Positions 26,201-41,614 are shown, numbered from the stretch's first letter. The stretch is DNA of 64,000 nt from Sepioteuthis lessoniana (GCA_963585895.1 OY757921.1:79680316-79744315), one strand, 5' to 3'. Numbers and translations: made by a program. Notes: generated by a model not told the origin, from the sequence alone.

Positions 26201-29200
26201 GGCTATCGGTCATATGGAAGTCAGACCTGACTGATAAAATAAAACAGTTTTTTCCAAACAGCAGTCGTATCAATACTACTATATAGATGCAGTACATGGA
26301 TGCTAACTAAACGTATGAAGAAAAAACTTGACAGCGATTGCACAAGCATGCTGTGAGCAATATTGAACAAGTCCTGGAGGCAACACCCCACAAAACGGCA
26401 GCTATACGGCCACCTACCACCCATTATGAAAACTATCCTAGTTAGATGAACCAGACATGTGGGACACTGCTGGCAAAGTAAGGACGAGCTCATAAGCGAC
26501 ATACTCCTATGGACCCCTTCACATGGACAAGCAAAGGCAGGATGACTAGCTAGAACCTCTATACAACAGCTCTGTGCCGATACAGGATATAACCTGGAGG
26601 ACCTCCTGGGAGCAATGGATGATAGAGACAAGTGGCAAGAAAGGGTTAGGGAGATCCATGCTAGCAGTGTGACATGATGATGATAATTATTCATTTTTAT
26701 TATTTATTCATTATGGGTTACTGCCTTGTTTACACTAAGTCTGGTGTATGAAAGAGGGCTTTGGATTTTTTGCTGCACAATGGGGTCCATCACACCAGCT
26801 GTTTGGAGTAAAGGTTTGCTTCAATTGTTTTACAGTCTGGAATGAGCTTGTAGTGAATTACCTTGTCGTAATTCCACCAGATGCAGCGCATCACCTTTTG
26901 TTTGAAATGCGAAACTCTTGATCCACCCTTGTATTAATCTTTTAATTTGAAGCATTAATAATCATTATTACTAAATTACTGTTTAACATTTATTAAAAAA
27001 AATTTTTCATATCTATTTTCTTTCTTTTTTTTTTTTTAAACTTTAGTTTCTAATAAATTGATCTCTCTCTCTCTCTCTCTTTTCTTTTTCTCTACTTATG
27101 TAATTTATCAAATACAGAATCAACTGGCCAAATTTTAAGGGACAGTCTTGGGAATTTTTTGGACAAACTGACTGAATCTCCACAGTCCAATCAAACCTTT
27201 CTGACTGATGCACACAAACTGACCAGCAATTTTGCCCCAGTGAAACTTGATCAGAAAACAGAGATTGATATGTTAACACAAAATTTCACAGAATCTCTTC
27301 CATGTGGTATGTAACATTCATTGCCTTCTGTTTTTGTATAATTTCTCTACTTCCAAAACCATTTTTGCATATTTAAAATTAAACCTTTTTTAAACCTTAA
27401 AAATTTCACTGTTTTTAGGAATAATATAACCTATTATGTATATTTACATAACAGGTATATACATAACCCATTATGCATATACCAGGCAATTGACCTAATG
27501 AGTAGAGCGTTCACCAATGGTCTGGGAGACCGGGTTTCAATCCAAGGTCAAGTCATACCAAAGACTTGAAAAATAGTACCTGATGCCACCTTGAGTAACA
27601 CTCAGCATTATAAGGTAGGTATCAAGGATAAAGTGGAGCAATCCAAGGAAAGGAGTAGTGCCCTTCCCTACACTTCAGTGTAGTAGCTATTGAAAAGAGA
27701 GCCTTCAGGTTACCCTCGACTAAGGTCGCCAACTTTACTTATAAACTGGCGTATCGGCCTAATGAGTAGAGTGTTTGCTAATGGTCCAGGAGGCCAGGGT
27801 TCAATCCCAGGTCAAGTCATACCAAAGACTCAAAAAAGGATACTTGATGCTGCCTTGTTTAACACTCAGCATTATAAGGGTGATCAAGGATAAAGTGGAG
27901 CAATCCAAGGAAAGGAGTTGCACCCTTCCCTACACTTCGGTGTAGTAGCTATTGAAAAGGGAGCCTTCAGGTCACCTTAAACTATGGTCACCAACTTTAC
28001 TTACTTACTTATGTATATTTAATCAAAATGATTGTTTGGTTTGGTTTTGGTTTAGTTTTATAGTACATCAACCATTGTACGTTATTAATGCCAAATCTAT
28101 TTTTATGCATATAAACAGTTCTATTTCAAAGAATTCAGTTTAGCATAAGTACACAGTTTAAATGTCAAAAGCAGTTCTCTTTCAAACATGTCAGTTTAGC
28201 ATAAGTATGCAGTTTAAAACAGTTCTATTTCAAGATATTCAGTTTAGCATAAGTATGCAGTTTAGTTCTATTTGATCCATAGATAGGACCCTATCAGATG
28301 CTACCACTCCAGGCAAGAGTGGACCTGGGAGCGATGGCAATGAAGGAGTACTCCACATTCCACATAGCTCTAGCATTACCGAATCCTCACCATCAGATTG
28401 TTTAGTGTCATATCTAGGACACTCGTTGGTAGGAAGTGGGTGGTCTTACTCCTCTGCAGAGATGCAGTCAGTGTATTCTACAGCCTCAGCCGACTGGGCA
28501 AAAAAAATCATTCTGAACAAAATTAAAAATATCTTTATTAAGTTTAACATATTATTTTCACTTGTCTTCGGGCAGGACACCTTGCATTTGTGCCAGGTGG
28601 TTAATTGTCTTTTAAACACTTGGTCTTGGGGGCCATAGCCCAAGGCTTTACCTGCTTTGCAGGGTTGAGTTGATTGATTGGCATCTGAAGTGCCGCAATA
28701 AGGGAATGTCATTGGGGCCAAGAGTTTTTGGGAACCAGGTGTGCTTGAGTCTTGATTTGTGCATTGTCCCCACCATAAAATGGTGTTGTGCCACATTCTG
28801 GTTTGGTATGAAGTCAGATACGTACCAACATATTATTTATTTCAATTGTATCATATCATATCTTTATGAAGAGTGTAAATTTATATCTAATGAATACTTG
28901 AAGCTTGTAAGCAGACATTTGCCTTTGAAAATCTGTACTTATGATATGCAAAATTCCTTTTGTAGTAATCTCTTCCCACAATAAAATGATATGACACATC
29001 CCAATAAAATATAGAGTGAATTTGGGGATAGACTACAGTGAGGCAATATGTACAGCTCTTGCTGATTTAGTGTAAATGGTATACTAATTTGCATAGTGTC
29101 TTCCAAAATTCTTTGCTCACTGTAAATGTTGAAATTTTAAAATCTTCTTCTGTTGAATTTATTACTTATTATCTTAGTCTTTAATGGTGAAATTAATCTA

Positions 29201-32200
29201 AATAATAGGATTTGGCATTAAATAACCATCAAGAATTGATATGCCATTAAATCAAATAACCTAACAGCCCAGTCTTTTGGGTCTGTAGAATACACTGACT
29301 GCATCCCTATAGAGGGGTAAGACCCAGCAACGAGTGTCCTGGATATAACATAAAACCATCTGATGGTGAGGCTCAACTCTGACCTGGAGTGGTAGCACCT
29401 ATCTATGGGTCAAATAGAATTGTTTAATATTTAAACTGAGTGCAAACAAATGACTTATGCTAAATTGAATTGTTTGAAATAGAACTATTTGATCATTCAA
29501 CTGTGTGTAAACAAATGACTGATGTTTGATTGAATTGTTAGTGATCTATAGCAATACTTAGAACCATTTAACTTTGCTAAATTTGAACTATTTGAGCATT
29601 TAACTGTGTATATCTACAAAATGTGTTCACAAGCAGGTGTTGTATAGTCACAACCACTATACAAACACAATAATACATATGCATGCAGAATCATAATAAC
29701 GACACAATAAAGACGAGCGACATAGTTCTTTAGAAAAATATACCTCTCACTCTATTGAAAGGGTTGTGCATGAGAGGGAGTTGGAGACTGAACAGAACTG
29801 CAACATATTGACCCCCACTCTTTTGGCCATAACCGCGTTTCTTTCCCGTTCTCCTGGGCTGCTCAACTGGGGGCCTGGGGGCCCAGCCTCTCTGGGTGCT
29901 GGTTTTCTCTACCGCATCTTATCTCCAACTCGTCTGATCCCTAACTGATTGAATTTCCTGTGCACCGCATTATATAATAGTTCAACGCCCACCTTCTTCT
30001 TGTGGGTGTCACAATTTCGCACTCATTCAACCTGTCCACTGTCAAGGTTATAATATCCTGATATTCCTCGACCGGATGCACATGTTATTTACACTGGTGC
30101 ATTTCCTATTTTGACACCCCGGCCGGGTCGGAGGTCAATATACAACACAGTATTTGGTTTTAAATAACCTACAATGTTTGATATGCCATAAAACCTAACC
30201 AAACCAAATAACCTAACCTGAATAATTTAGTTATGTTAATAGCAATTATAATTCAGTGGCATATAAGCTTTTTTGATATGCAAAATTCAAGTTTTGAGCA
30301 AGTGAATTTTGTCATCATGAACCAAACCCCTTAGAATCAACCTTCCTACAATTACTGAAGAACAATTGTATGTATAGTTAAGTGCTCCAGGGTACAAAGT
30401 AGAAACTGAGGTTGACTAAAATCTACTTATGTAATTATAAATTCTTTTTCAATTAATCCCTCTCTTGGCAGGGCTTTGAATATACTGACTGTATCCCCCG
30501 TAGAAAGGTAAGACCCACCATAACCACCAAATGGGGTATCATGAGTATGACACTAAAATGCGTTTGATGGTGAGGCTCCTGCTTTGGACATTTACCACTA
30601 CTCTCAGGTCCATTCTGACCTGGAGTGGTTGTACCTGTAAGGGTCACATCTATGGGTCGAACAGATCTATTTAAAAATTATATTCAGTAAAACTCTTAAG
30701 AAACAACTACACAAAAAAATGTAAAAATGAACATGATTCCCTAACCTCTAGACATAAAATAACTGGTGGGTGTCCTTGTGGTGTGTAATGGTTAAAGCGC
30801 TGGACTGCAGAATTGTAGTGAGCAAGCTCAAACTCTAGTCACGCTATTACATTCACTTTCGGACAAATACCCTTGGGAAAGGTATGAACCCCCTTATCCT
30901 CCCAGCTATGGGTTAAATAGTATCACTACTGTTCTTCTAGAAGGATGGTTTTGGCATTAAATAACCAACGAAGGTTGATATGCCATTAAACAAAGAAACC
31001 TAAAGCCATAAAATAACCCTAGACAGATTGATATGTCATTAAGATCAATCACTCAATCGTCTTCCAATTAAATATGGAGTAATGTTTCTTGTTCTAGTGA
31101 CAGTGCCACAACATGTTCCTGGCAAAGCAGGAGGTGGTTGGGATGATGATTACAACAATGCTCGATCACATCATCATCATCATCATCAGTCTTCATCACA
31201 TATATCAACCAATAAAGATAATCTGGGCAGTTCAGAGTTTGTTGAGGACAGGTAAGTTTATACAGAAATCATTCTTTGCTAGCAAGAGTCTTTGAGAAAT
31301 ATTCTAAAATCAATTATGAAAGTTGTAAGGTATGTAGGGTATTTCAGAAAAATCAATATAATTTCATAATTAAATAACTTGACCAATTCTTGTTCAAATT
31401 ATCTCAAATTTTAACAGCATGTGTAGAAATAAGTCAGAATTTTATGTTTAAAGTTTTATGGGTTCTTTTGTCTTATCACAGCTTGAATGCTGGAGGAACC
31501 ATTGTTAATGATATTCTAAACAAGAAATCAATATATAAGTTGTTACATATATTTAATTAACAAAATAAAAGAAGCTCCTCAGAGTTAGAAAGAATTCGAG
31601 GTTATAATGTCTTTTAGAAACAAGAGTTAAAGAAGTTTTAACACATCAGGTTGAATGTTTTTAACCCTGACTGTGCAGGAACCAAATATGTATTTATCCA
31701 AGGTCAATTTTAAGCAGAGTAAAGCTGGTTTGAATTCATAGTTTTTCCTTCTCCTTAACCTTTAACAGGTTGCCTATGTGCTTGAACTGGTTGGAAATTG
31801 ATTCCAGTGATTACTAACAAAAGTTACCAATTTCACTCTTCCCATCTCTGATAAACAAAAGCTATGTCCTCACAGAATCTCCCTTCTCCCGCAAATGGTG
31901 TTTTTTATGCTTGCTTCGAAAAAGAATTTGCATAAACCACTCCCATGATTTCTTGTCGCTTGAGACCATGTCTCATTAAATTGAGGTGGTGGGTTAAGCT
32001 TTCTCTCTTGGATGTACCATTCATTCTGCGTGTTCACTTTGCCATACTGCGTAACATGTCTTCTCTTTTCCGTTTAATTCTTCCACAGCCTAACCAAGGC
32101 TAAAGAACCCTATCTGCCCTACTATTTGTCCGTAGCTCGAGGGAGAACAGATGGACTCATACCTTTCTTGATTTACCTCAATTCCATGCATGTGAACTTG

Positions 32201-35200
32201 AGAGACAGGAACTAAGTTAACTCATTTTGATAATGGGGTATTTTCCAGAATTCTCCACATTTCATATAATGTAGTACACACATTTTATTTTTACTGACTA
32301 ATAGAAAGAGGTTGCCCGTGGTGTAATGGTTATCATCGTAGGGGAATGGACACGGCGACACGAGTTCAAATCCTGGATCAGACATTGCATTTCACATAGC
32401 ACTAATACTCTTGGGAAAGGTATGAATTCAATTATTCTCCCTCCAGCTGTGGGTAAATATTAGGGCAGACTAAGTTCTTCAGCCTTGTTGAGGCAACTAG
32501 TCTAGGAGAAGGAAAACTCTGAATTCAAACCTGATAAACTCAGCTCAAAATCATTGACCTTGTTTCATATCCTGCCCGAGCGGAGGGGTTGGGTAAATAT
32601 AATAGAAAGAGTTTGCAAGAACTGATTTGCTTATGATTAGCGTGTCACATCACTAACTTGTGGGACATGTTTTTAAATTTAGAATGAGAGTAAAACTTCA
32701 ACTCCAACAACAACAAAACCAGTTGGCAGAAGGTAATTTCTTCGATTTGTACTTCAGTAATTCTGACGGTAAATTTGAAGGGTTTAACCCTGAAAATATA
32801 GTTCCATTATGATGTTGAGTTTAGTGATAATTTGTGCAGTGACATGAAAATATTTGTATGTGAACCAAGATATCTCTAAATACAATAAATAGTAAATATG
32901 GCTAAAAAAAAATCATGTTTTACTTATTATTTTTGTATATAACTTGGTGATGTCAATTTCAACCAATTTTAACAAATTAATTCAGTATCTGCATGTTCAT
33001 ATTTACCAACCCCTCCGCTCGAGCAGGATATGACACAAGGTCAATTTTTAAGTGGAGTTTAACAGGTTTGGATTCAGAGTCTCCTAGACTAGTTGCCTCA
33101 CCAAAGCTGAAGAACCCAGTTTACCCTACTATTTATCCATAGCTGGAGGGAGAATAATTGGATTCATACCTTTCCCAAGGGTATTAGTGCTATGTGAAAT
33201 GCAATCAGTCTCGTCCAGGATTTGAACTCGTGTCGTCATGTCCTTTTCCTACGATGATAACCATTACACCATGGGCACCTCCCTTCAGTATCTGCATGTT
33301 AGTGCACAAAAATTTAATCAACTTATTGACAATTAATGATGAAAATGTATAAATGTATATACATAGGAAAATATTGTTTTTACATTGTCCTATTTGTATT
33401 TGCTTGTAATCATTTTAAAAGAGTGTTTGCCTATTTGTGGCTTCTATATAACTTGTTGATGAAAAATGAGTGACTTTTTTTTTTTTTTTTAATGTGGTGG
33501 TATTACTACTATAGCTGTGAATTTCAGCAGCCACTTTATGTTGTTATATGGTACACATTGCTTTTATATGTGACTGATTTATCTTCAAATTGTCAAAAGG
33601 CTGGAATCCACTTCTGGTGTCAAACTTTCTGGCCAAGAGCAGATAATCAAATAGTGAGTGGCCATAAATGTGGTGTAATGGTTATCATCGCAGGATATGG
33701 ACACGGTGATACAAGTTCAAATCCTGGACAAGACTGATTGCATTTCACATAGCACTAATACCCTTGGGAAAGGTATGAATCCAATTATTCTCCCTCCAGC
33801 TATGGGTAAATAGTAGGGCAGACTAGGTTCTTCAGGCTTGGTGAGGCAACTAGTCTAGGAGAAGGAAAACTCTGAATTCAAACCTGTTAAGGAGGTGCCC
33901 GTGGTGTAATGGTTATTGTCGTAAGAAATGAACACGGCGACACAAGTTCAAATCCTGGACGAGACTGATTGCATTTCACTTAGCACTAATACCCTTGGGA
34001 AAGGTATGAATCCAATTATTCTCCCTCCAGCTATGGGTAAATAGTAGGGCAGACTATGTTCTTCAGCCTTGGTGAGGCAACTAGTCTAAGAGAAGGAAAA
34101 CTCTGAATTCAAACCTGTTAAACTCCGCTTAAAAATAGACCTTGTGTCATATCCTGCCTGAGCGGAGGGGTTGGGTAAATATGATAAAAGTTATATATGT
34201 TGAATCTAGCATCTCAACTATCTATCATTGTAGGATCCTTAATAGACCAGTAAATAGTAATATTAATACAAAATAATAATGTTATCTTGTGACTATAAAG
34301 GCAAGTAGCACAAAGATTTTTTTAAGTAGATTATTGCTAAACATTTTCTATCTAACTTGTGACAACTTCAGCATTAAATAAACCAACAAGGGTTGATATG
34401 TTATAAAACCAACCACAATTTTTTATTGTGAATATGAATTTGAAAAAAATTGTTTTTATTGTTCCAAATTGAATTTATATTTTATTTTTCTTTGTGACAT
34501 AATTCTATCTATATTATTTTTTCAGACTTTACTCTGAAGAATATAGTTTGCCTGATTGGAATGAAGAAGATCAAGTGGTTAGTGAAATGATGCAGAATCC
34601 TCGTCAGATTCCTTCGCGAACTGATCTTGAAACATTCAACACCAAATGCAGCTCTCTCAACTGTGATAAAATTCTTGAATTGATCAACCATCATTTACAG
34701 ACAGATGCACCAAAACATTCTCAATTGGTAAGAAAATTAATATCTTCATCTTTCATGATATGGGGCTGCATGCCATTTAAAGGACATGGAGAGATGGCAG
34801 TTGTTACAACTCTTGAATAACAAAAAACAATATTTTGGAAATTGCCAATAAAAATAATTTTTCAGGTTTTTTTAAAACTTTATTCATAAATAAAGTTGTA
34901 ATTAAAATTTCTTCTCTTTTCTTATCAATAATTGCAACTGTTTTTTTTTTTGTTTTTTTTCAGATGTGCCTCTTCATGTTCGAATGGCTGTGTCGAACAG
35001 ACTTTGTCAATCTGAATCTTATGGCTTCCCTCAGTAAAGATAACCTGCTCAACATCTACAACAGCATCTCAAGCAATAATGACAATAAACCTAATGCTGA
35101 TCATACTGATGAGATGTTGATCAAGTCAAAAGCCCGAAAAGTAAGCACAGTTGTCTTTTATTCATAAATTCTAAATGATATACAGTGTTTCAGAAAATTG

Positions 35201-38200
35201 TTATCATTTCATAATCTAATAACTTGACCAATTCTCGTTCAAATGATCTCAAATTTTAACGTGTAGAAACCACTCAAAATTCTGTTTAATGTTTTGTATT
35301 TTTTAATTTCTATCTTGGTATAGAAATGTTATTTATTAAAAAAGAAAAGGCATTTAAACGTTGGACATAGAATTTTGAGTTGTTTCTACACATGCTTTTA
35401 AAATTTGAGATTATTTGAATAAGAATTGCTCAAGTTATTAGATAACAAAATGATATCCATTTTAAAAAAAAAAATATCCTGTACATATCAAATGATATCA
35501 AATATTTTGGAATCACCCTTTATATGAGAAAAGGAAGGCGATACAGACAATCAAATTGACATGTTTCACTATAACAATAACTTCTTGAGAAATGGACTTT
35601 ATCTCACAAAAACAAAATATACATGTGACAAGAGAGAGATAGAGAAACATGCCATTTTTTTAAAATGTATACTTGTAATATAAGGCACCAAATATGAATT
35701 TAGTGTAGCATTACTGGTCATGTCAAGAGTCATAAGACCCCAAATACAAAACAACCCTGTTGATTTTCATGATACAAAAATTTATTACCCCTACTGTTTT
35801 TATGAAACAAGAGAAATAGGCAAAAGAATTGCTTGTGTCCATTAGATAGACAGAAACTTTAATCTGTGGCAGACAAAACGGACAACCAGACTTAGACATT
35901 TTTCTCTTCTTTACAAACCTGGCCTTACCCCAACAGGGTTGCTTGTATAGTCCATCATCTCCAACTGCCACTGACTCTGCATCTTAGAAATCTTCTTTCT
36001 AATTATTAACTAATCTGTTAATAACACATAATCACTAAAACTTTCCAGTGACATGTCATAGCTAATATCAGCTGACATCCACACAAATGTTTGTCTTTAA
36101 TATTTTACTTACAGCTGATTTCAAAACAAATCCGTCAATTTCATATTTTGACAGCAGCCAACACCCCAATGCAAAACGAGGTCTATCCACCTTGCAACTA
36201 CAAACTCAAAGTTTTTAGCTTGTACACAAGTTATCACTAGAATAAAATAATTAACTAAAAAAAATAATTAAAATTCCTAATTATATTACATATTATATCA
36301 GTTAAATTTTGAACCAGATTTACTTAAATTATTTTGTTGTATTTTAATATCCCACATTCCTTAAGTATTAATTGGGTGAGAACAGGGGATAGTAAGCTAA
36401 CTATAAGTTGATGGCAGTAGTTTCATGGACAAGTACATTTTCTATACAACTTCACTGTGACAATTTGTGTTCCTTTTTTTTTTTTAAAGACTCATTGTTT
36501 CAATCAAAGTTGTGGTCATTTCTATTCAGAGACCCCATCATTCCAATCTAACATGAAATGCAAACCTTCAAAAGGTTATAACACCAAAAGTACAGTGTGC
36601 ACCAGTCCAAACCATAATTGTACTCATTTCAGGTTATACTAGAATGATGCTGTTCGGGATAGAATTTTCTACTCATAGCAGTATGCACTAGTCCAATTTA
36701 TAATCATAACTAATCATATCTGAAAAAAATATGCTTAAAGATTAGCTGAATGAAGCAACCATTACCACTTGGCTAAGTTCACTTTCACCACACAGGTGAC
36801 AGTTTAAAATAAGGAAGGTGTTTCTGTCGCAACCTACATCATATATATATATATGTATATATATCTAGAGACTATACTTGTTAAATTGACTTCTGCATAA
36901 AATAAACCAACAAAAGATGACATTCCATAAAACCAACTATATAAGTGCTTGCAAATTAATAGTATTAGATAAGGATAGTTGAAACCATATAAGTGCTTGC
37001 AAATTACTAGTATTAGATAAGAATACTTGAAACCATATAACTGAGTGAACATTGTTTGTATTATGAATAATTACTTGAAGGTATAATTGTTTGTTACCAG
37101 ACATTGGCATAATGGTTATAGTGTTCGCCAATGGCCTCGAGTCATACCAAAGACTCAAAAAATGGTACCTGATGCCTCCTTGCTTAACACTCAGCATTAG
37201 AAGGTATGGATCAAGGGTAAAGTGGAGCAATCCAGGGAAAGGAGTAGTGCCCTCTTCTAAACCTTGATGTAGTAGCTATCAAAAAGGGAGCCTTCGGATT
37301 ACCCTTGATTACAGTCGCCAACTTTACTTACTTACTGAAAAGAAATAAATAAGAAAGTTTTGAGATTTACAAAATGAATCTATAAATCCACTGAGGAGTT
37401 ATCTATTCAATTGCTTATTTATAAGATTGAGGTAGACTCGAAATTAGATGAAAAAGTGGAGTGTTCATCGATTAGTCCAATTCGTTAAAAATCTATTTTA
37501 AACAATCTAGGAAGAAAAATATTTCTTAAATTATTTTGGGTTTTGATCCTTCAAATTTTGCGAATCAAGTCAAATATTGTCGTCAGTGAAATCCCAAAGA
37601 ATTCTAAAGGAGCACAAAATCAACGTTAGGTCAATAAATGTTAGATTACAGATACAAACATGACAGCTTTACACACAGAATTTTTCTCAAAATTAACGCT
37701 TTTCTTTTACTATGGAAATCAGATCATTTGCCATATATGTGTTTATGAGAATTGGTGTAGTAGCTATCGAAAAAGGAGCCTTTGGGTCACCCTCAACTAC
37801 AGTTGCCAACTTTACTTTTTATAATTGTTTGCAAATGATTATCGAACAGGAAGTTACTTGAAAGTATATGTTTACTTTAAAAAATCATTGACTATGGCAT
37901 TGAATAACCTAAGAAGGGTTAATATGCTGTACAATTAACCTCCAGACCAAACAACTCTTTACAAATGGTATTTTGTAAAATACTTAAGAACAACCTGATA
38001 TTGTTCTCTATTATTTGATATTTGGAAGTATTAGGACGAGTCATTATTTTGATAATGTGAAGCACAATTCAGCAGCTCTGGATGCTATTGTCAAAGTTGT
38101 GAAGATGATCAACCATACTGGACTCTCTGATGCTGATCTCACCTGATACTCTCCAAGTGCTACTCATCAGATTTGCCTGTATGGCTTGGAATTCATGCTT

Positions 38201-41200
38201 ATAGGCCTAGCAGACTTTGCCTGATCATTGTGGTTTTTGCAACCTGAGTGAAATTTTTATCAATCATCTGGTTACTGTACTGTGATCACCTGTACCTTTT
38301 CTATTTGCTTTCATGGTGTTATAACTCAGTTTGAACTTGTAAAACATAAGTTCCCAAATAAGACTATGTTGCATATTTATCAGTGCAGCTTTCAAATTAT
38401 AAATGGAATGAAGCGATGCACAACTTGTCAGCACACCAACCACCATGATACTACCAATCATAGTAGGTATTTTCTCTGACTTGAACTGCTTTAGTCACAT
38501 AATATACACACCACAAACTAACATGTACCTACAGGGTGGAACGATAAAATTGTTGTCTTAAAGAAAACAACACTACAGCTTTATTTTAAAACTTCTATTG
38601 AAAAAATCAATTCAGATAACTTGATTATGTAGTAGAGCTGACATCTATTCAATGTAGCTGCCTTCAGCCTCAATCACCGCCTCAATATGGATCCGGAACT
38701 GGGAGCATGCCTTTTCCACAAGCACCAGCAGGAGCATGGCGAATATTCAGCAGATGGCGGCAATCAGGCTGGATTTGATGTTGTGGGAGGTCATGTTGGT
38801 GATGTTATCGACGTATGACCAAATGAAGTAGTCCAGCGGGTTCAGGTTGGGGAGGAGCGGGGCCAGTGAGAGAAGGGTACAAAGTCATAGCACTCCTTCT
38901 GAAGCCAAGCCTGGGTCTCTTTGGACTTGTGGGCTGGTGCCAAGTCCTGCTGCCACACCCAGGGTCTGCCACCAGCCGCCTGATTGCACCAGGGGATCAC
39001 CACACTCTTCAGCACATCCAGGTACACTTTGGTGTTGACTTTCAAGCCGACTTCGAAGATGTGAGGTGGCATGATGTGGCCTTCCACTCCACCTCCAAAG
39101 GGTCGTCCGATGCATTGAGCTGTGTCCTCAAGTGTTGAACCGTCAGGATTTGATTTTGAGGGTGCTGGTAATGGTCCTGTTGTCATAACTTGGATCGGTA
39201 GAGAGCATGAGTTGTACAGCAGCGCATCTCCGATCTCACTCGTTGAACATTGTGTCATATTCAGACATGATAGAAGGCTCCTATCACTCTTGGGATTTGT
39301 ACACAAGTAGCCAACTAGTAGATTGTCTGCAACAAAAAAAGAAAACTGGTTTTCATTAAATGGAAATGGAATCATGTCGTCTTTTTTAGGGTGACAATTT
39401 TATCGTTCCACCCTGTAAATACTGGCAAAATTTTTGACTCATCTTAGTTATTTTTTTACTAAGCTTAGTCTACTTGTAGCACAAGGCTAAAAGTATAGGG
39501 CACCCAGGGAGGATCAAACTCACTCGCAAAACTACCTTGCTATTATGCTACATGAAGTGCCCATGTTTTTATAATAAAGGCTATTTTATTCTCTGATATC
39601 ATCAGAAAAACAATGTTTGTTTTCTTAGTGTCTCAGTGAAAATTGTCTGCCTTTTCCTAAAAGTAACATGTACCATTACTATTTTGTTTTATTATCATGT
39701 CTTTTATTGCAACTGTTTATACTTTGGCCATTTTTTAGACAGTACAGATCAGAAGTATAAAGCCTCTAGAGAGACTATTCCCTCAGGAAGCCTAATTCTC
39801 ACCATATAGCTTTCATTCTTTACTTTATCCTAAATACCTGGCTACTACCATCTTTAATATCTGTTTACTTACTCTAGTAGAATTAGTACTATTATGTAGT
39901 ATTTACTTTTAGGTGAAGCATTGTTAGTTATTATTAATTTTATTGTTAAAAAGGGTGTTGGGAACAAAATGGAATCATCTCCCTTTCTTGTGATTCATGG
40001 GCAGAGCTTCTGACAATCACATGACCATTGGTCATGTGATAGTTTGAGAAACAAGTTCTACCTCTTTTTGACCAAGATGATCCTAGGGATAGAATGTCTA
40101 CTTCAGCCTCTGCTATGTGAGAAGCATGTGCATACAAATCACCTTATGAGAACTTACACTACACCAGACCTATGTAAGTGTAACTTCTGCCATTCATCAT
40201 CTTGTTCTTGGAGCAGCTATTGCACTTTTATTATTGTGTGCCATATATGTGAATATTAAATGTTTGCAGTTTAACTTTTCATGTCATATATTCTTTCTTT
40301 GCCGAACTGTTCAGTGTTAGTCTAATGCATTATGGGAAAATGTGGTTGGTAGTTCAGGCCACTATCATACACCACATAAAATTCTTATAAGGGTAACAAA
40401 TCAGACATTTGATGGGGGGTTGGAAAGTAAAGAATAGAAGTTATATGGTTAGAATTTAGCTTCTTGTAGCCAGTTATTGTGACCTAATCAGTAAGACAGG
40501 CTTCTTGAAAAAAAAACCCAACAGATTTGAGTTCAAATATTGCTAGAGACTTATTCTTTCTTATTCCCACTGCTGGCAATCATAGAATGAGTCTGAGAAA
40601 TTGCAATAAAAAGCAACTGAAATTAAAACAAGAAATACCAGTTGAAAAGGAACAATAATTGACAATACTTCATCTAATATTAAATTCAAGACAATTCATA
40701 TAAATATTTTTCTAAAAAGTTTAATTGTCATTTGATTGTTTGCTAAAAGAATGTCGGATAAAAAATCAAGTGTTGCTGGTATCTTAATCACTCAGATCGG
40801 AATTATTCTGATTGGCAAAATTTGATAAAAATATAGAAACAAAAAACATTTTTTTGACAAAGTAAAGAACTCTCTTTTTGAAAATTACTACTTCAACCTG
40901 TAGACTCCTTGAAGAACATAGAGCTGCAGCCTCACACACATCAATGATGGTGAGATGGTTTTAATAGCAATTAAGCTTTTTTAAAGATTGGAGTTGCTAC
41001 TCCTATGACACCTAGCTTTGAATTCAAAATTGTCTTTCTCCTAAACTGGTTACCTGCAAAATCTAGATAAACCAATCTGCTCTACTATTTTACCTATAAC
41101 TAGAAAGAGGAGATGGATTCATGGCTTTCCCAATAGTAAAGTTAAGTTGGCGACCGTTGTCAAGGGTGACCAGAAGGTTCCCTTTTCAATAGTTACTACA

Positions 41201-41569
41201 CTGAGGTGTAGTGGAGGGCACTACTCCTTTCCCTGGATTGCTCTACGTTACCCTTGATACGTACCTTATATTGCTGAATGTTAAGCAAGGAGGCATCAAA
41301 TAACATTTTTAAAGTCTTTGGTATGACATGATCTGGGATTGAACCCAGGTCTCCCGGACCATTGGCGAATACTCTATTCATTAGACCAATGAACCGGTTT
41401 CCCAATAGTATTTACCAAATTGTCTTATCTCTAATAACAGATAATAGTGATACTACGTGGATATCTTAGATTTTACAAAATTCAAATGTACTGATTACCA
41501 ATCTACTATTTATGATTTTCAAAAAATGGAGAAAAATATCTCTTACTGTGATCTTGAAAAGTTTTGATG

Positions 41570-41614
<45 letters not shown>

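Noticed and set aside
26221-26694. 157-codon minus-strand open frame
   Set aside because: Antisense shadow of the plus-strand LINE copy; the sense reading matches the LINE protein.
28446-28796. 116-codon minus-strand and 104-codon plus-strand open frames
   Set aside because: Partly over Repeat-D, no domain or splice structure recognised; left as unassigned sequence.
32311-32384. Genuine tRNA gene at the SINE-A head
   Set aside because: A- and B-box-like motifs are present but there is no full cloverleaf by eye, and the sequence continues into a SINE body with flanking duplications.
32683-32732. Possible tepsin exon (Gln-rich MRVKLQLQQQQNQLAE) with AG and GT borders
   Set aside because: It enters in phase 2 but leaves in phase 1. 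Including it puts the 34526 exon into a frame with an early stop, whereas joining 31098-31251 directly to 34526 is in phase.
32300-34181. Cluster of spaced repeats that might suggest a CRISPR-like array
   Set aside because: Repeats are ~290-bp SINEs in both orientations with target duplications, in a eukaryotic intron.
35723-35971. 82-codon minus-strand open frame
   Set aside because: No recognisable family, no supporting splice sites or conservation clue; inside a tepsin intron.
38847-39310. Three plus-strand open frames of 62-90 codons
   Set aside because: Antisense shadows of the mariner transposase on the minus strand.
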